Assembly: GCA_001770775.1 (NCBI GenBank)
Contig: MESA01000001.1
Coordinates: forward strand, 22,641 to 86,640
Reading direction: 5' to 3'
DNA from: Burkholderiales bacterium RIFCSPHIGHO2_12_FULL_63_20
GTDB taxonomy: Bacteria; Pseudomonadota; Gammaproteobacteria; Burkholderiales; Burkholderiaceae_C
DNA length: 64,000 nt
Shown here in pieces: positions 46,099 through 54,517 of this stretch (position 1 is the stretch's first letter; the number at the start of each line of letters is the position of its first letter). The position numbers were made by a program, and so were the translations under genes. The notes below the pieces were generated by a model. The model was not told the DNA's origin. It saw only the letters and a list, made by a program, of their open reading frames with translations, and ran no database searches.

Positions 46099-47442
46099 AT
46101 GACCGAACGCGACCCTCTTGAAATCACGTCTACTGCGGCAGGGTTCACCTTCCGCTCGGCCACACCTGCCGAGGCTGCGCGCCCCGCGCGGCTCAACTCC
46201 GGGCATCACACGCTGATCCGGTGGCTGTTGCTGGCCTGCTTGTCCCTGTCGTCTACGGCCGCCATGGCAATGCAGATCTTCGTCAGGACCTTGACAGGCA
46301 AAAACATCACGCTGGAGGTCGAGCCGAGCGATTCGATCGACAACGTCAAGCAGAAGATCCAGGACAAAGAAGGTATCCCGCCCGATCAGCAGCGGTTGAC
46401 CTTTGGGGGCCAGACACTCGAAGATGGGCGCACCCTGCAGGACTACAACATCCAGAAGGAAGCCACCCTGTCTCTGGTGCCCCTGAGCGTGCCACGTGAG
46501 CCCTTGGCCGACAACGTGTCGATCGGCCAGCTGCTGGCCGCGCAGGTCCAGGTCAGCCATCGCTTCACGATGACGCAGCTCAGCCATGTGTGGGAGCGGC
46601 TGGAGGCCACGCCAGATGGCACAGGCAGCTGGGTGGCCGGCAGCGTCGAGCACGGCCGCACGCGTGCGGACGCGCGTGATCCGGGGTTTCACACGCAGGG
46701 CCTGACCTGGGGACTGGACCGCCCTGTGAGCGCCTGGGGCCGGCCGTGGCGCGTGGGTCTGGCCCTGGGCCATGGGCGTGACCGCACAGACACCGATGCG
46801 CAGGGCTCGCAGCTCCGGGCCCGCCAGACCACAGTCATGGCCTATGTGCGCCATGGCGAACCCGGTCGGTGGCAGCTTGACGCACTGGTGGGCCATGGCG
46901 AGATGGCGTTCAAGAGCCAGCGGATGTCCGATGTGATGCTGACAGCACGTCGATCGGGCCAGGTCAACGTGGCAGCCATTCAGCTCAGCCAGACCCTCCA
47001 GTGGGGTGCGCTGGGGTGGCAGCCGCATGTGCAGGCTTCGGCCAGCGAGACCACGCTGGGCGCCAGCACCGAGACCGGCTCGGCGCTGGCGGTGGCGTAT
47101 GAGCGCAGCCGCTTCAGCAGCCGGTCGGCATCGCTGGGCATGAAGCTGTTCACCGATCTGCCCGTGGCCAGCGGCATACTGAGGCCGTCTGTGGACCTGC
47201 AGTACGGTCGCCACCACCAAGGTGATTTGAAGCAGACCGTGCACTACGCCGATGCGACAGATGACCCCATGGATGCGACCCTGGCGATACAGGGCGTGCC
47301 CCGTGAGCAGTGGTCGGCCACCGTGGGCCTGCGCTTCCACGCCGGGTCGGCCGTGATGGCGCAGCTACAGTATGTGCATGTTCATGGTTCTGAACGTTAC
47401 CGATCACAGGCCCTGCGCGCGGGTGTGTCCGTGGCCTTCTGA
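46099..47442 (+). CDS. Ubiquitin-autotransporter fusion protein
   Basis: A 447-residue type V secretion protein. Residues 1-57 are an extended signal peptide, with a hydrophobic core [17 protein letters not shown] and a cleavage site AMA before residue 58. Residues 58-127 are ubiquitin: [19 protein letters not shown] to KEATLSLV, 58 of 70 residues identical to human ubiquitin. Changes are K6R, T12N, T22S, E24D, A28Q, I44T, A46G, K48Q, Q49T, S57Q, S65A and H68S. The C-terminal LRLRGG is missing (PLSVPREP), so it cannot be conjugated in the normal way. Residues ~168-447 form an autotransporter beta-barrel ([28 protein letters not shown]) ending in F. A SET-like gene follows after 9 bases. Confidence 0.9.
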   Translation: MTERDPLEITSTAAGFTFRSATPAEAARPARLNSGHHTLIRWLLLACLSLSSTAAMAMQIFVRTLTGKNITLEVEPSDSIDNVKQKIQDKEGIPPDQQRLTFGGQTLEDGRTLQDYNIQKEATLSLVPLSVPREPLADNVSIGQLLAAQVQVSHRFTMTQLSHVWERLEATPDGTGSWVAGSVEHGRTRADARDPGFHTQGLTWGLDRPVSAWGRPWRVGLALGHGRDRTDTDAQGSQLRARQTTVMAYVRHGEPGRWQLDALVGHGEMAFKSQRMSDVMLTARRSGQVNVAAIQLSQTLQWGALGWQPHVQASASETTLGASTETGSALAVAYERSRFSSRSASLGMKLFTDLPVASGILRPSVDLQYGRHHQGDLKQTVHYADATDDPMDATLAIQGVPREQWSATVGLRFHAGSAVMAQLQYVHVHGSERYRSQALRAGVSVAF

Positions 47443-47451
47443 GCGCGCGGC

Positions 47452-48450
47452 ATGAGCGCGGTCGAGCTGCTGAGCCAGTATCGAGCCTTGGGGGGCATGG
47501 CCGACAACGTGCAACTGCGCCAGGGGCCCCACGGGTGGGGCCTGTTCGTGGTCGATCCAGACCAACCCGTGCGGGTGTTCACGCCCGCCCACCTGCTGAT
47601 CGCCCCACAGGATCTGCGCCTGACCCGCCAGGGGCACGTGCAGGTGAGGCCGCAGGCCGGGCTGAGCCCCGATCTGGTGTGTTTTCATGAAGCCTACCAG
47701 CGCGAACTGGGCTGGGGCGCAGCTGGTCTGGCGCGCAGCGTGCGCCAGCACCGGCAATGGCAAGCCTTGCCCGAAGCCCTGCAGCCCTTTTTGTCACTGC
47801 TGGGGGGCCGTGCGGCCTCGGCCCAGGCCCCCACACCGGAGCAGGCTTTTGAGACCCATTGCATCAGCCGGCAGATCGGGGTCAATGGCCACTCACGACT
47901 CATGCCCGTGCTGGAGCTCATCAACCATGCCCCTGACGGGGCGCCTTATGTGGTGGCCCAAGGCATCGGCCTGACGGGCCGCTTCACCGACGAAGTCTGG
48001 GCCTGCTACCGGCGTCGGATGGATGGGTTTCACTTCTTCTTCAACTACCACTTTGCCAGCCCATGTCGCGTGGTGCTGTCGTGTGCCGTCACCATCGAGC
48101 TGCCGGGCCTGGGGGTGCTGCGCATTGGCCGGGACGACGGGCAGGTCGAGCACCGGCAGGGGGCCTCATGGCCCCGCGTCACCACCCACCCTGGCGAGAT
48201 CCACCTGTCTTTTGTGGCGCTGGCCAACCAGGATGCGCCCACCCAGCCACGCGAGGTGTTTGTGCGCCTGATGGCCGAGCATGGCTTGCCCACAGCCCGT
48301 GGACATGAACTGTTCGATGGATTGATCGCGCACCATCGGCAGGTGTTGCAGGCCTTTATCCAGGCGTGTGAGGTGGATGCCCGCGCCGATGTCGGGCTGG
48401 CACACCAGCTTCAGCAGGTGGCCCAAGACCAACTGGCACTCACGGCCTGA
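47452..48450 (+). CDS. SET-domain-like protein (putative lysine methyltransferase)
   Basis: A 332-residue protein without signal peptide, starting 9 bases after the ubiquitin gene stop. It shows the SET order of the SETD/Rubisco-methyltransferase type. GPHGWGLF (25-32) stands for the SET-N glycine motif and VFTPAHLLI follows. RLMPVLELINHAPDG (149-163) gives the NH motif that binds S-adenosylmethionine. EVWACYRRRMDGFHFFFNYH (181-200) gives the catalytic tyrosine and the YGF-like end, here NYHF. The middle ~110 residues would be the variable insert. No zinc-binding cysteines follow. Such enzymes methylate protein lysines. Assignment rests on motifs only. Confidence 0.65.
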   Translation: MSAVELLSQYRALGGMADNVQLRQGPHGWGLFVVDPDQPVRVFTPAHLLIAPQDLRLTRQGHVQVRPQAGLSPDLVCFHEAYQRELGWGAAGLARSVRQHRQWQALPEALQPFLSLLGGRAASAQAPTPEQAFETHCISRQIGVNGHSRLMPVLELINHAPDGAPYVVAQGIGLTGRFTDEVWACYRRRMDGFHFFFNYHFASPCRVVLSCAVTIELPGLGVLRIGRDDGQVEHRQGASWPRVTTHPGEIHLSFVALANQDAPTQPREVFVRLMAEHGLPTARGHELFDGLIAHHRQVLQAFIQACEVDARADVGLAHQLQQVAQDQLALTA

Positions 48451-48716
48451 TCTTGATCCAACAGAAACTTTCGGACGTCGGGCCCCGGGCCCGCGATGGC
48501 TCTGTGATCGAAAGACCTGTTCCTGGCCCGGTGCATCAGCGCTTGTTGGACCTGCGGCGCGTTCCTGCGTGACGTGCAGGCCAAGCCAAAAATATTCTTG
48601 ATCGGGGAAGAACGTGACCTTGCAGAACTTGCTGGGGATGAGCCTTGACGCCATCGCGCCATCGCCTTGACAACAGTTATGACACCCGACAACATCCCCT
48701 CATAAGCAGAAACACC

Positions 48717-48953
48717 ATGAGCTTTGCCCTGCCTGAAAACATGCGGCACGACATCGACGCGCGTGTGGCGTCCGGGCACTATGGCAACACCAGCGAATAC
48801 ATCCGCGACCTGATCCGCAAGGATCAAGAGCAGCAAGCGATGCAGCGCCTGCGTGGCCTGATCGAAGAAGGGCTGGCATCCGGCCTCGCCGAGGCCCGCA
48901 CGGACGATGACCTCAATGAGTTGCGCGCCATCGCACGCGGCGAACGTGCCTGA
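48717..48953 (+). CDS. parD: ParD-type antitoxin
   Basis: A 78-residue protein with an N-terminal ribbon-helix-helix (MSFALPENMRHDIDARVASG, then GNTSEYIRDLIRKDQ), which binds its own promoter. The flexible C-terminal half ends ELRAIARGERA and would wrap the toxin. ATG 48717 is preferred over the frame opening at 48645. The stop is directly followed by the parE ATG. Its last 35 bases are repeated at 46007. Confidence 0.88.
   Translation: MSFALPENMRHDIDARVASGHYGNTSEYIRDLIRKDQEQQAMQRLRGLIEEGLASGLAEARTDDDLNELRAIARGERA
48918..48952 (+). repeat. Right copy of the 35-base direct repeat (parD 3' end)
   Basis: Matches 46007-46041 at 33 of 35 bases. The two copies are 2,911 bases apart and bracket the ubiquitin-autotransporter and SET-like genes plus most of parD. 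Confidence 0.85.
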
Positions 48954-49310
48954 ATGAAACCTGCACGGCTGCGCCCCCTAGCCAGGCGCGACCGCCTGGA
49001 TGAGATCAGGCACGACCGAAACGTGGCGGGCACCCGCGTTGCGGAAACATTGTTGGTGGCCACTGACCACGCCCTGGACCTGCTGGAGTGCCAACCCAGC
49101 ATGGGCTCACCAACCCTGGGCAAGCGGATCGGCGTGTCAACCCTGCGCTCATGGCGCGTGACGGGTTTCCCACTGATGTGGTTCTACATCGAACGCGATG
49201 ACCACCTCGACATCCTTCGCCTGCTGGGTGAGCGACAAGATGTCCTGGCGATTCTGGACAACGAAGGGCCACTGTCCTCGCACGAACCTGCAGCCCCGTA
49301 TCGCACATGA
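48954..49310 (+). CDS. parE: ParE/RelE-family toxin
   Basis: A 118-residue protein starting at the base after the parD stop. The fold pattern fits ParE: LARRDRLDEIRHDRN, a long helix (AETLLVATDHALDLLECQPS), GSPTLGKRIGVSTLRSWRV, PLMWFYIERDDHLDILRLLG and ERQDVLAIL. ParE toxins poison DNA gyrase and are neutralised by ParD. The C-terminal ~18 residues (EGPLSSHEPAAPYRT) are an extension. The stop overlaps the next gene by 4 bases (ATGA). Confidence 0.8.
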   Translation: MKPARLRPLARRDRLDEIRHDRNVAGTRVAETLLVATDHALDLLECQPSMGSPTLGKRIGVSTLRSWRVTGFPLMWFYIERDDHLDILRLLGERQDVLAILDNEGPLSSHEPAAPYRT

Positions 49311-49819
49311 ACCACCCTAGCCCCTTCTACGACGAGCACGTCGGCACCCAAAAGTTCACGCTGATCTATCCCGGCAACTCTGAGCATTGGGGGCCGTACT
49401 GGAACGACGCCGGTGAGTTGACCCGCTTCGAAGGCGTCCATGAGGACGAAGAGGAAGAGATCGAGGCCGTGCCCCTTGGCGACAATCGCTACCGCCTCAC
49501 CGAGAAGTCCTTTGGACCCCTATCATTCCTGCAGCTCGAATGGGGCGATGAATTCCTTGCCGAGCAGGTCGATACGCAGGTGCTCAAGCTGACCCAGGTG
49601 ATCCTGCCCCGGCGCTACACCCACTTCCGATTCATAGGTTCGCCCGGCTTCTCCAATGACAACCCCTTCGCCGTCATCGTCCACGAACTGGGTGGTGGCT
49701 GGGAGACTTGCATGGGCGGGTTCATCACACTGACGGTGCCCATCTCCAGATTGCAGGAGTTTCAACAACGCGCATCAGCAACAGGCCAACTGCCGGGCGT
49801 GCTGCAGTTGAAAGTTTGA
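49307..49819 (+). CDS. Hypothetical acidic protein coupled to parDE
   Basis: A 170-residue protein overlapping parE by 4 bases. It starts MNHPSPFYDEHVGTQKFTLI and has a very acidic loop (HEDEEEEIEAV). Aromatic-rich strands (HWGPYWNDAGEL, THFRFIGSPGF) follow. No signal peptide, helix or known domain is seen. Coupling suggests a third component of the toxin-antitoxin unit or a passenger. It ends base-to-base with the DUF1176 gene stop. Confidence 0.55.
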   Translation: MNHPSPFYDEHVGTQKFTLIYPGNSEHWGPYWNDAGELTRFEGVHEDEEEEIEAVPLGDNRYRLTEKSFGPLSFLQLEWGDEFLAEQVDTQVLKLTQVILPRRYTHFRFIGSPGFSNDNPFAVIVHELGGGWETCMGGFITLTVPISRLQEFQQRASATGQLPGVLQLKV

Positions 49820-50920
49820 TCAAGGCTGCACCACCCTCGTCACCAAGGTCGGCAAATCCCACGCACCACCGGGCGTGACGAGCTTGCACTGGCCCGTGCT
49901 GCTTTGGCTGGTGTGCACGAACGCATGACCATCCCAAGTCCACTCGTCGTGACTCCAGCAATCCCCCAGGCCACGCCCTTTGTGGCTGGCCGAGATCATG
50001 CCGTTGCCGAACTCACTGGCCGAGTCGGTCACCAACTCCGGCCGATGCGGTGGGCGCTCGTTCATCACCCAGACACACGAGCCCCTGTTGTAGGCACCGC
50101 TCCAGCACAGCGTCCCCACCAGCCACTTGCCGCCACCCAGCGGCTCGAAACTCAGCTGGCCTTCTTCGCTCTCCGGCGACAAAGCTTCGGCGTCCTCCAC
50201 GTCCTTCAGCAATGCTTCCCGCAGAGCAGCCTGGGCCTTTGGGCTCAGGCCCAGCACCTGCTCAGCCGTTCGGCCCTTGGGCTGTTCAGGCACCCTGGCG
50301 GCCTTCACCACAGGCATGAGCACAGGGGGAAAGGCTAGGTCTTCGGACCGGTTACCGGGGCGTGCCAGCGCGCCAGGCGTGCCGATACGGCCCTGAAACT
50401 CGTCCATCTTCAACAACACCGCAGCCGCCCCCCGGTCAGACAAGCGCCACACATTGTGACCATGGCTGAACTCAATGCGCGCGTTGGGACGCGGCAAGGC
50501 ATGGAGCACCGCCTGCATCTGCGCCCGGTTGAAACTGAAGCTGTCTTGTGCGTCTAGCCAGGTCATGGCACCCAGCCCTTTGCCGTTGACACGTAGCTTG
50601 AGGCGACCCGCACCACGCGCCGGGGCCGACACTGCCTCCGCCTCGTCGCCGTAGCTGCCCAGAGCGACGCGGGCCTGCACTGGCGTGCCCGGCCCGGCTG
50701 CGCGCGTGAGCAGCAGCGAAACCGGCAGCTCCTCTGCATCAACCTGGTATCCGGCGGCTCGGCAAGTACGGGTGTTATCGCAAGCCAAGTCCCAGTCCTG
50801 GTGTGTGAAGGCGACACCTTCCAGGCGCGACGCTGGATGCTCGGCAGTGGTGGCAGCTTGGGCCGCGAGTACGCCGCCCCATACAAGCATCGAGCAGGCG
50901 CGGGCAAGAAGTGAGTCCAT
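49820..50920 (-). CDS. DUF1176 exported protein
   Basis: A 366-residue protein with a signal peptide (to AAQAA). The DUF1176 hallmark HQDWDLACDNTRTCRAAGYQ follows at about 39-58. Further features are SFNRAQMQAVLHALPRPNARIEFS and a cysteine-bearing C-terminal half with WLVGTLCWSGAYNRGSCVWV and GLGDCWSHDEWTW. The function of the family is unknown; the paired cysteines suggest disulfides in the periplasm. It is convergent with the parDE unit. Confidence 0.8.
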   Translation of the reverse strand: MDSLLARACSMLVWGGVLAAQAATTAEHPASRLEGVAFTHQDWDLACDNTRTCRAAGYQVDAEELPVSLLLTRAAGPGTPVQARVALGSYGDEAEAVSAPARGAGRLKLRVNGKGLGAMTWLDAQDSFSFNRAQMQAVLHALPRPNARIEFSHGHNVWRLSDRGAAAVLLKMDEFQGRIGTPGALARPGNRSEDLAFPPVLMPVVKAARVPEQPKGRTAEQVLGLSPKAQAALREALLKDVEDAEALSPESEEGQLSFEPLGGGKWLVGTLCWSGAYNRGSCVWVMNERPPHRPELVTDSASEFGNGMISASHKGRGLGDCWSHDEWTWDGHAFVHTSQSSTGQCKLVTPGGAWDLPTLVTRVVQP

Positions 50921-51139
50921 GTCTCAGATGTATTGAATCGCGTGGTGGATTAACTCGGCCGACCAACGACCTGTGGCCCTGTCCGCCTGACCTTGCACAC
51001 AGGACCCAGCCAGCTCATTCAAGCCATCCGTCTTGTGATCATCAGCTACGGGTCTGGGCATCTCAACTCCGGGCAAGTGCTCTGGAACTGTCAATGATAG
51101 GGCCCTGACCACCGCGCCACCGAGGCCTGCAGACAGCAC

Positions 51140-52441
51140 TCAGCGTCTGTTGGACCTGCGGCGCCCTCGGGCCTGCTTCGCAGCTTCCACGGCCATGGCC
51201 ATGGCCAAGTCATCTGGCCTGGACGCGATCTCAGATGCCAGCCCAAACGACCATCGCACCGATTCGACCACCTCATCGTGCACACCCGGCAGCGGCGCCA
51301 GCGCCTCGCGCATGAGTGGCTCCCATTGGCTCGCTACGGTTTGCGCGGCCGATGACAACCAGGCTGCCGCCACCTCCACATCGAGCCCGAAGTGAGCCGC
51401 CACGCCTAGAAAGCGGCCGAGCCCTGCCTCCCCGTTGCCATCCAGCCCTGTTGCCATGGAAAGACTGGGCCGATCACCATTGCGCACGGTGAACATTGGC
51501 GTGATGTCGAAGGCAGGTGACAAGCGCCACCCATGTCCATCATGAAGCAAGCCATGGTTGCGGGGGTGATCGTCCATGTTGCCAACCAATGCATTGAAGA
51601 CCATGCGCTTCCAAAGCTCTTGCGTCTCCAACGCCCCCCAACGCCTCATCGCATCGGCCAAGTGCAGATACGAGCGCCGCGGGTCACCGCGAACGGCCGA
51701 TGGCTCCAGTTGCAGCACGGCATGCGCGCTAGCAAAGAGCCGGCGTTGTGGGCAGGCGGGATCGCCAGTCCGGTCAAAGCGCTCGATCATGAACACCTGG
51801 TGGGCACCGTGCGTGCGCAACGCGATCTCCGGCACTGTGAGCCCGACCCTGCGCGCCAGGGACATGGCCACAAACTCACGTGCTGGCATACACGGCAAAT
51901 CGCCGCGGTCTTGCATCTTCACCAGCCACAACTTGCCCTCGTGCTCAAACGTGGCCTTGGGGCGCTCCCCCCCCGCACTCGTCCCAGCATCACCGTTGAC
52001 ACGACGGATGGCGCGCGAAGAAGGTGAACCCTCTTCCAGTCGGTCCAACTCGCTGGCAAGCGCCGATACCGGCTTCGGACGCCATGCGATTTTGTGCTCA
52101 ATCTGCTCGCACACCTCCATGGCGCCCACCGTATCGGGTGGCCCCACCTCCAGCAGCTCGATGGCAGACAGGTCTCTGCCGGCGTTGGCGCACAGACGGT
52201 CTTGCCCATACCCGGCGGGCTTGGCGTCCTGGATCACGAACGGCAGGCCTGCGATCTTGGGAATGGGGACGTTGCCCTTCTTCAAGCGCAGCTGCACCGG
52301 ATCCAGCGCCACCGCCTGCTGCTGGGACAAGTACTCAGGCAGGTAACGGAACCCTGCTGGATGCTCGTGCACCAGCTCACCGGCCTGAACGGGCACGCTG
52401 CGGCCAGGGAGCCAAATCCAGACCGGAACAGCGTGGCCCAT
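51140..52441 (-). CDS. hipA: HipA-like serine/threonine kinase toxin
   Basis: A 433-residue kinase toxin. The N-terminal subdomain (1-110) includes LPEYLSQQQAVALDP. The kinase part has KATFEHEGKLWLVKM, the catalytic loop NMDDHPRNHGLLHDG and the metal-binding LSPAFDITPMF. HipA phosphorylates glutamyl-tRNA synthetase or related targets and causes dormancy. It lies downstream of hipB with 3 bases between, as in hipBA operons, but here the antitoxin gene precedes the toxin. All catalytic residues appear intact. Confidence 0.87.
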   Translation of the reverse strand: MGHAVPVWIWLPGRSVPVQAGELVHEHPAGFRYLPEYLSQQQAVALDPVQLRLKKGNVPIPKIAGLPFVIQDAKPAGYGQDRLCANAGRDLSAIELLEVGPPDTVGAMEVCEQIEHKIAWRPKPVSALASELDRLEEGSPSSRAIRRVNGDAGTSAGGERPKATFEHEGKLWLVKMQDRGDLPCMPAREFVAMSLARRVGLTVPEIALRTHGAHQVFMIERFDRTGDPACPQRRLFASAHAVLQLEPSAVRGDPRRSYLHLADAMRRWGALETQELWKRMVFNALVGNMDDHPRNHGLLHDGHGWRLSPAFDITPMFTVRNGDRPSLSMATGLDGNGEAGLGRFLGVAAHFGLDVEVAAAWLSSAAQTVASQWEPLMREALAPLPGVHDEVVESVRWSFGLASEIASRPDDLAMAMAVEAAKQARGRRRSNRR

Positions 52442-52444
52442 GCG

Positions 52445-52756
52445 TCAGTCCTTGACGCCTGCCAGCTCGCTGCGGGCGTAGGCTGCGATCTCGGGGTCGC
52501 TCTGGAGTGAGAACAGCTCGTCCGCCTGCGCGAGCAAACCCATGGCGTCGAGCACCTTCAGGACATTGCCAAAGGCAATGCCATCGAAGCCCCCCTCAAT
52601 GGATGCCACCGTGCTGATGCCAACGCATGCCAACTGAGCCAACTCGGCCTGGGTCATCTGCCTCGCCTTGCGGGCCACCTTCACGCGCTCACCCAAGCGC
52701 AACAGCGCATGCTGGATGAGCACCGGAACCGGCTGTTTGCGTAGCATCGTTGCCAT
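52445..52756 (-). CDS. hipB: HipB-like XRE antitoxin
   Basis: A 103-residue DNA-binding protein. The helix-turn-helix is LGERVKVARKARQMTQAELAQ then VGISTVASIEGG. The C-terminal tail is acidic. ATG 52756 or 52747 could start it; the first lies within its own operator. It neutralises HipA and represses the operon. Confidence 0.85.
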   Translation of the reverse strand: MATMLRKQPVPVLIQHALLRLGERVKVARKARQMTQAELAQLACVGISTVASIEGGFDGIAFGNVLKVLDAMGLLAQADELFSLQSDPEIAAYARSELAGVKD

Positions 52757-52797
52757 GGGAATGAATAGTACGTAAAAATCATTCCTTTGGCAATGAT
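52746..52797. promoter_or_regulatory. hipBA operator: 19-base imperfect inverted repeat over the hipB start
   Basis: ATCGTTGCCATGGGAATGA (52746-52764) and TCATTCCTTTGGCAATGAT (52779-52797) pair at 16 of 19 positions across a 14-base AT-rich centre. The left arm covers the hipB start codon, so bound HipB would block transcription. The AT-rich centre may hold the -10 box. Confidence 0.7.
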
Positions 52798-52826
52798 CTA
52801 ACGGGCGCGACTCAGCGCATCGCTCC

Positions 52827-54296
52827 CTATGCCAGCGTCACCCACACCATCGAAACGTCGACTCGGGAAACCCGCCTCTCCAACTCCACCACCACCCGCC
52901 GCAGCGCCTCATAGCGATGGCGTTTGTTGCCCCCATACGTGGCCAGCCAGTTCGAGCCCACGCCCACGGCCAGCCCCAGCCACCAGGTGTTGGTCGCCAC
53001 CAGCACGGTCTTGGCCGCTGCGCCCGTCACGCCCAGCTTGGCGGCGCGTCCGCCGAACTCGGCGCCGCGCTGTTCCATCGTCAGGCTCTTGTCCATGAAC
53101 GACGACAAGGCCACCACCGCCAGGCCCACCGCCGAGGGCACCAGGTCCGACACGCCCACCGCTTGGTCAGCCTGCCCCATGTGCCCGATGTGCCCCGCGC
53201 TCACCGCCGCCTCCACCTGCTGCTGCAACACCGCCTCGCTGATGCCGCTGTCCGCCACACGGTCGGCCGCGCCCAAGGCCACCAGCTGCGCATGCACCTC
53301 GGTCGTCGTCGTCACGTCGATGTCGGGGTAGCGCTGCAAAGCCTCCTGCACATACGCCACCGACTCGGTCGCCTTGGCCTGCAGCAGCTCCACCACCTGC
53401 CCGTTCGCGTCCACGATCTCGATGTCGTGCCCCGGCTGCGTGGCCGAACCCGCCAACTGCGCCTGCACCCCATCGGGCAGGTTGCCATCGTTGAGATGCG
53501 TCACCAGCTCCATCTCGAACAGCTTGCCCTTGACGCCATGCACCAGGCCGACCACCTCGTCGGCCGACATGCGCTGCACCGCGCCGGTGAAGGTCTCGCC
53601 ACTGGCGGCCAGACCTGGATACGCCAGCTCGAACGCGCGCGCCACCTCGGGCGGCACCGCAGCCGGGTCGCGCACCAGAGCGGCCAGCGACACCCCGCCC
53701 ACCACCAGCAGGTCCAGCAAGTCCTTCTTGCGGCGCTCATGCTGCGCCAGCTCGATGGCCGCCAGGCGCCGCTGCGACCGCGCCCGCACCTCGGTGCTCG
53801 CTTGCTGCAAGCGCTGGCGCAACACCTCAAAATCGCGCTCGGTGATGGCCACCGTGTCCACCGCGCCCGACACCGTGCCCAGCACGCCACTCACCGCGCT
53901 GGCCGTGGCGCTGCCCACAGCCGGGGCCGCCTTCTGCGTCGACGATCCGATGCTGCCCGCCGCCCGGCCGACCATGCCCACCGCATCGGCGGTGTAGCCC
54001 GCCACATGGCCGGCCACCTTGCCCAATGCCCCGCCAGACTGCGCACCCGCCTGATGCGCGCGCGCCGCCACCGAACCCGCGCCAGCCGCCAGAGCCTGCC
54101 CGGAGGCCTGCAGCGCACGCCCGCTCAAGGCCACCGCCGCCTTCGCGACCGAGCCGATCTCATGCTCATGCGCCTTCACGATCTGGGAGGTGCCGTGCAA
54201 GGCATCGCCCGACAGCTTCACGGCCTGGGCGCCGAGCTGGCCTGTGAGCTTGGCGGCACTGCCCAGGATCTTTCCGGTTTTCTTGAATAAGGTCAC
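52827..54296 (-). CDS. Ala-rich protein with PD-(D/E)XK-like nuclease core
   Basis: A 489-residue protein. GTG 54296 is taken as the start because GGAG lies 6 bases upstream; the open frame begins at 54338. Residues ~10-150 are Ala/Gly-rich amphipathic repeats (GSVAKAAVALSGRALQASG) that could coat a membrane. Residues ~255-330 contain GKLFEMELVTHLND, then GHDIEIVD and LLQAKATESV, matching the Asp and QxK of PD-(D/E)XK nucleases. A hydrophobic C-terminal segment (TWWLGLAVGVGSNWLATY) follows. Its place between hipBA and a nuclease operon suggests a defence or toxin role, but no named family was recognised. Confidence 0.6.
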   Translation of the reverse strand: MTLFKKTGKILGSAAKLTGQLGAQAVKLSGDALHGTSQIVKAHEHEIGSVAKAAVALSGRALQASGQALAAGAGSVAARAHQAGAQSGGALGKVAGHVAGYTADAVGMVGRAAGSIGSSTQKAAPAVGSATASAVSGVLGTVSGAVDTVAITERDFEVLRQRLQQASTEVRARSQRRLAAIELAQHERRKKDLLDLLVVGGVSLAALVRDPAAVPPEVARAFELAYPGLAASGETFTGAVQRMSADEVVGLVHGVKGKLFEMELVTHLNDGNLPDGVQAQLAGSATQPGHDIEIVDANGQVVELLQAKATESVAYVQEALQRYPDIDVTTTTEVHAQLVALGAADRVADSGISEAVLQQQVEAAVSAGHIGHMGQADQAVGVSDLVPSAVGLAVVALSSFMDKSLTMEQRGAEFGGRAAKLGVTGAAAKTVLVATNTWWLGLAVGVGSNWLATYGGNKRHRYEALRRVVVELERRVSRVDVSMVWVTLA

Positions 54297-54517
54297 GATC
54301 GCTCCATGCCTGTAATACCCCGGTGAACCGTACACCAATCCGAATAGCGCCGTACCCTTCAGCGCAGCTGTGATTCCCCGCCCCTAGTGCCGGGGTTTTC
54401 AGACATCCACTTCAGTTGATGCCAGTTATCGCCCGTTGCTGCCCCCGGCAGCCATCCAAACTTCACAGCACCAAACTAAACTGACCTCCAACAAACATAT
54501 TCAGCAGGGGGTAGAAG

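Noticed and set aside
50924-51139. 71-residue minus-strand frame between DUF1176 and hipA
   Set aside because: No ribosome site, no family features and mixed codon use; probably non-coding.
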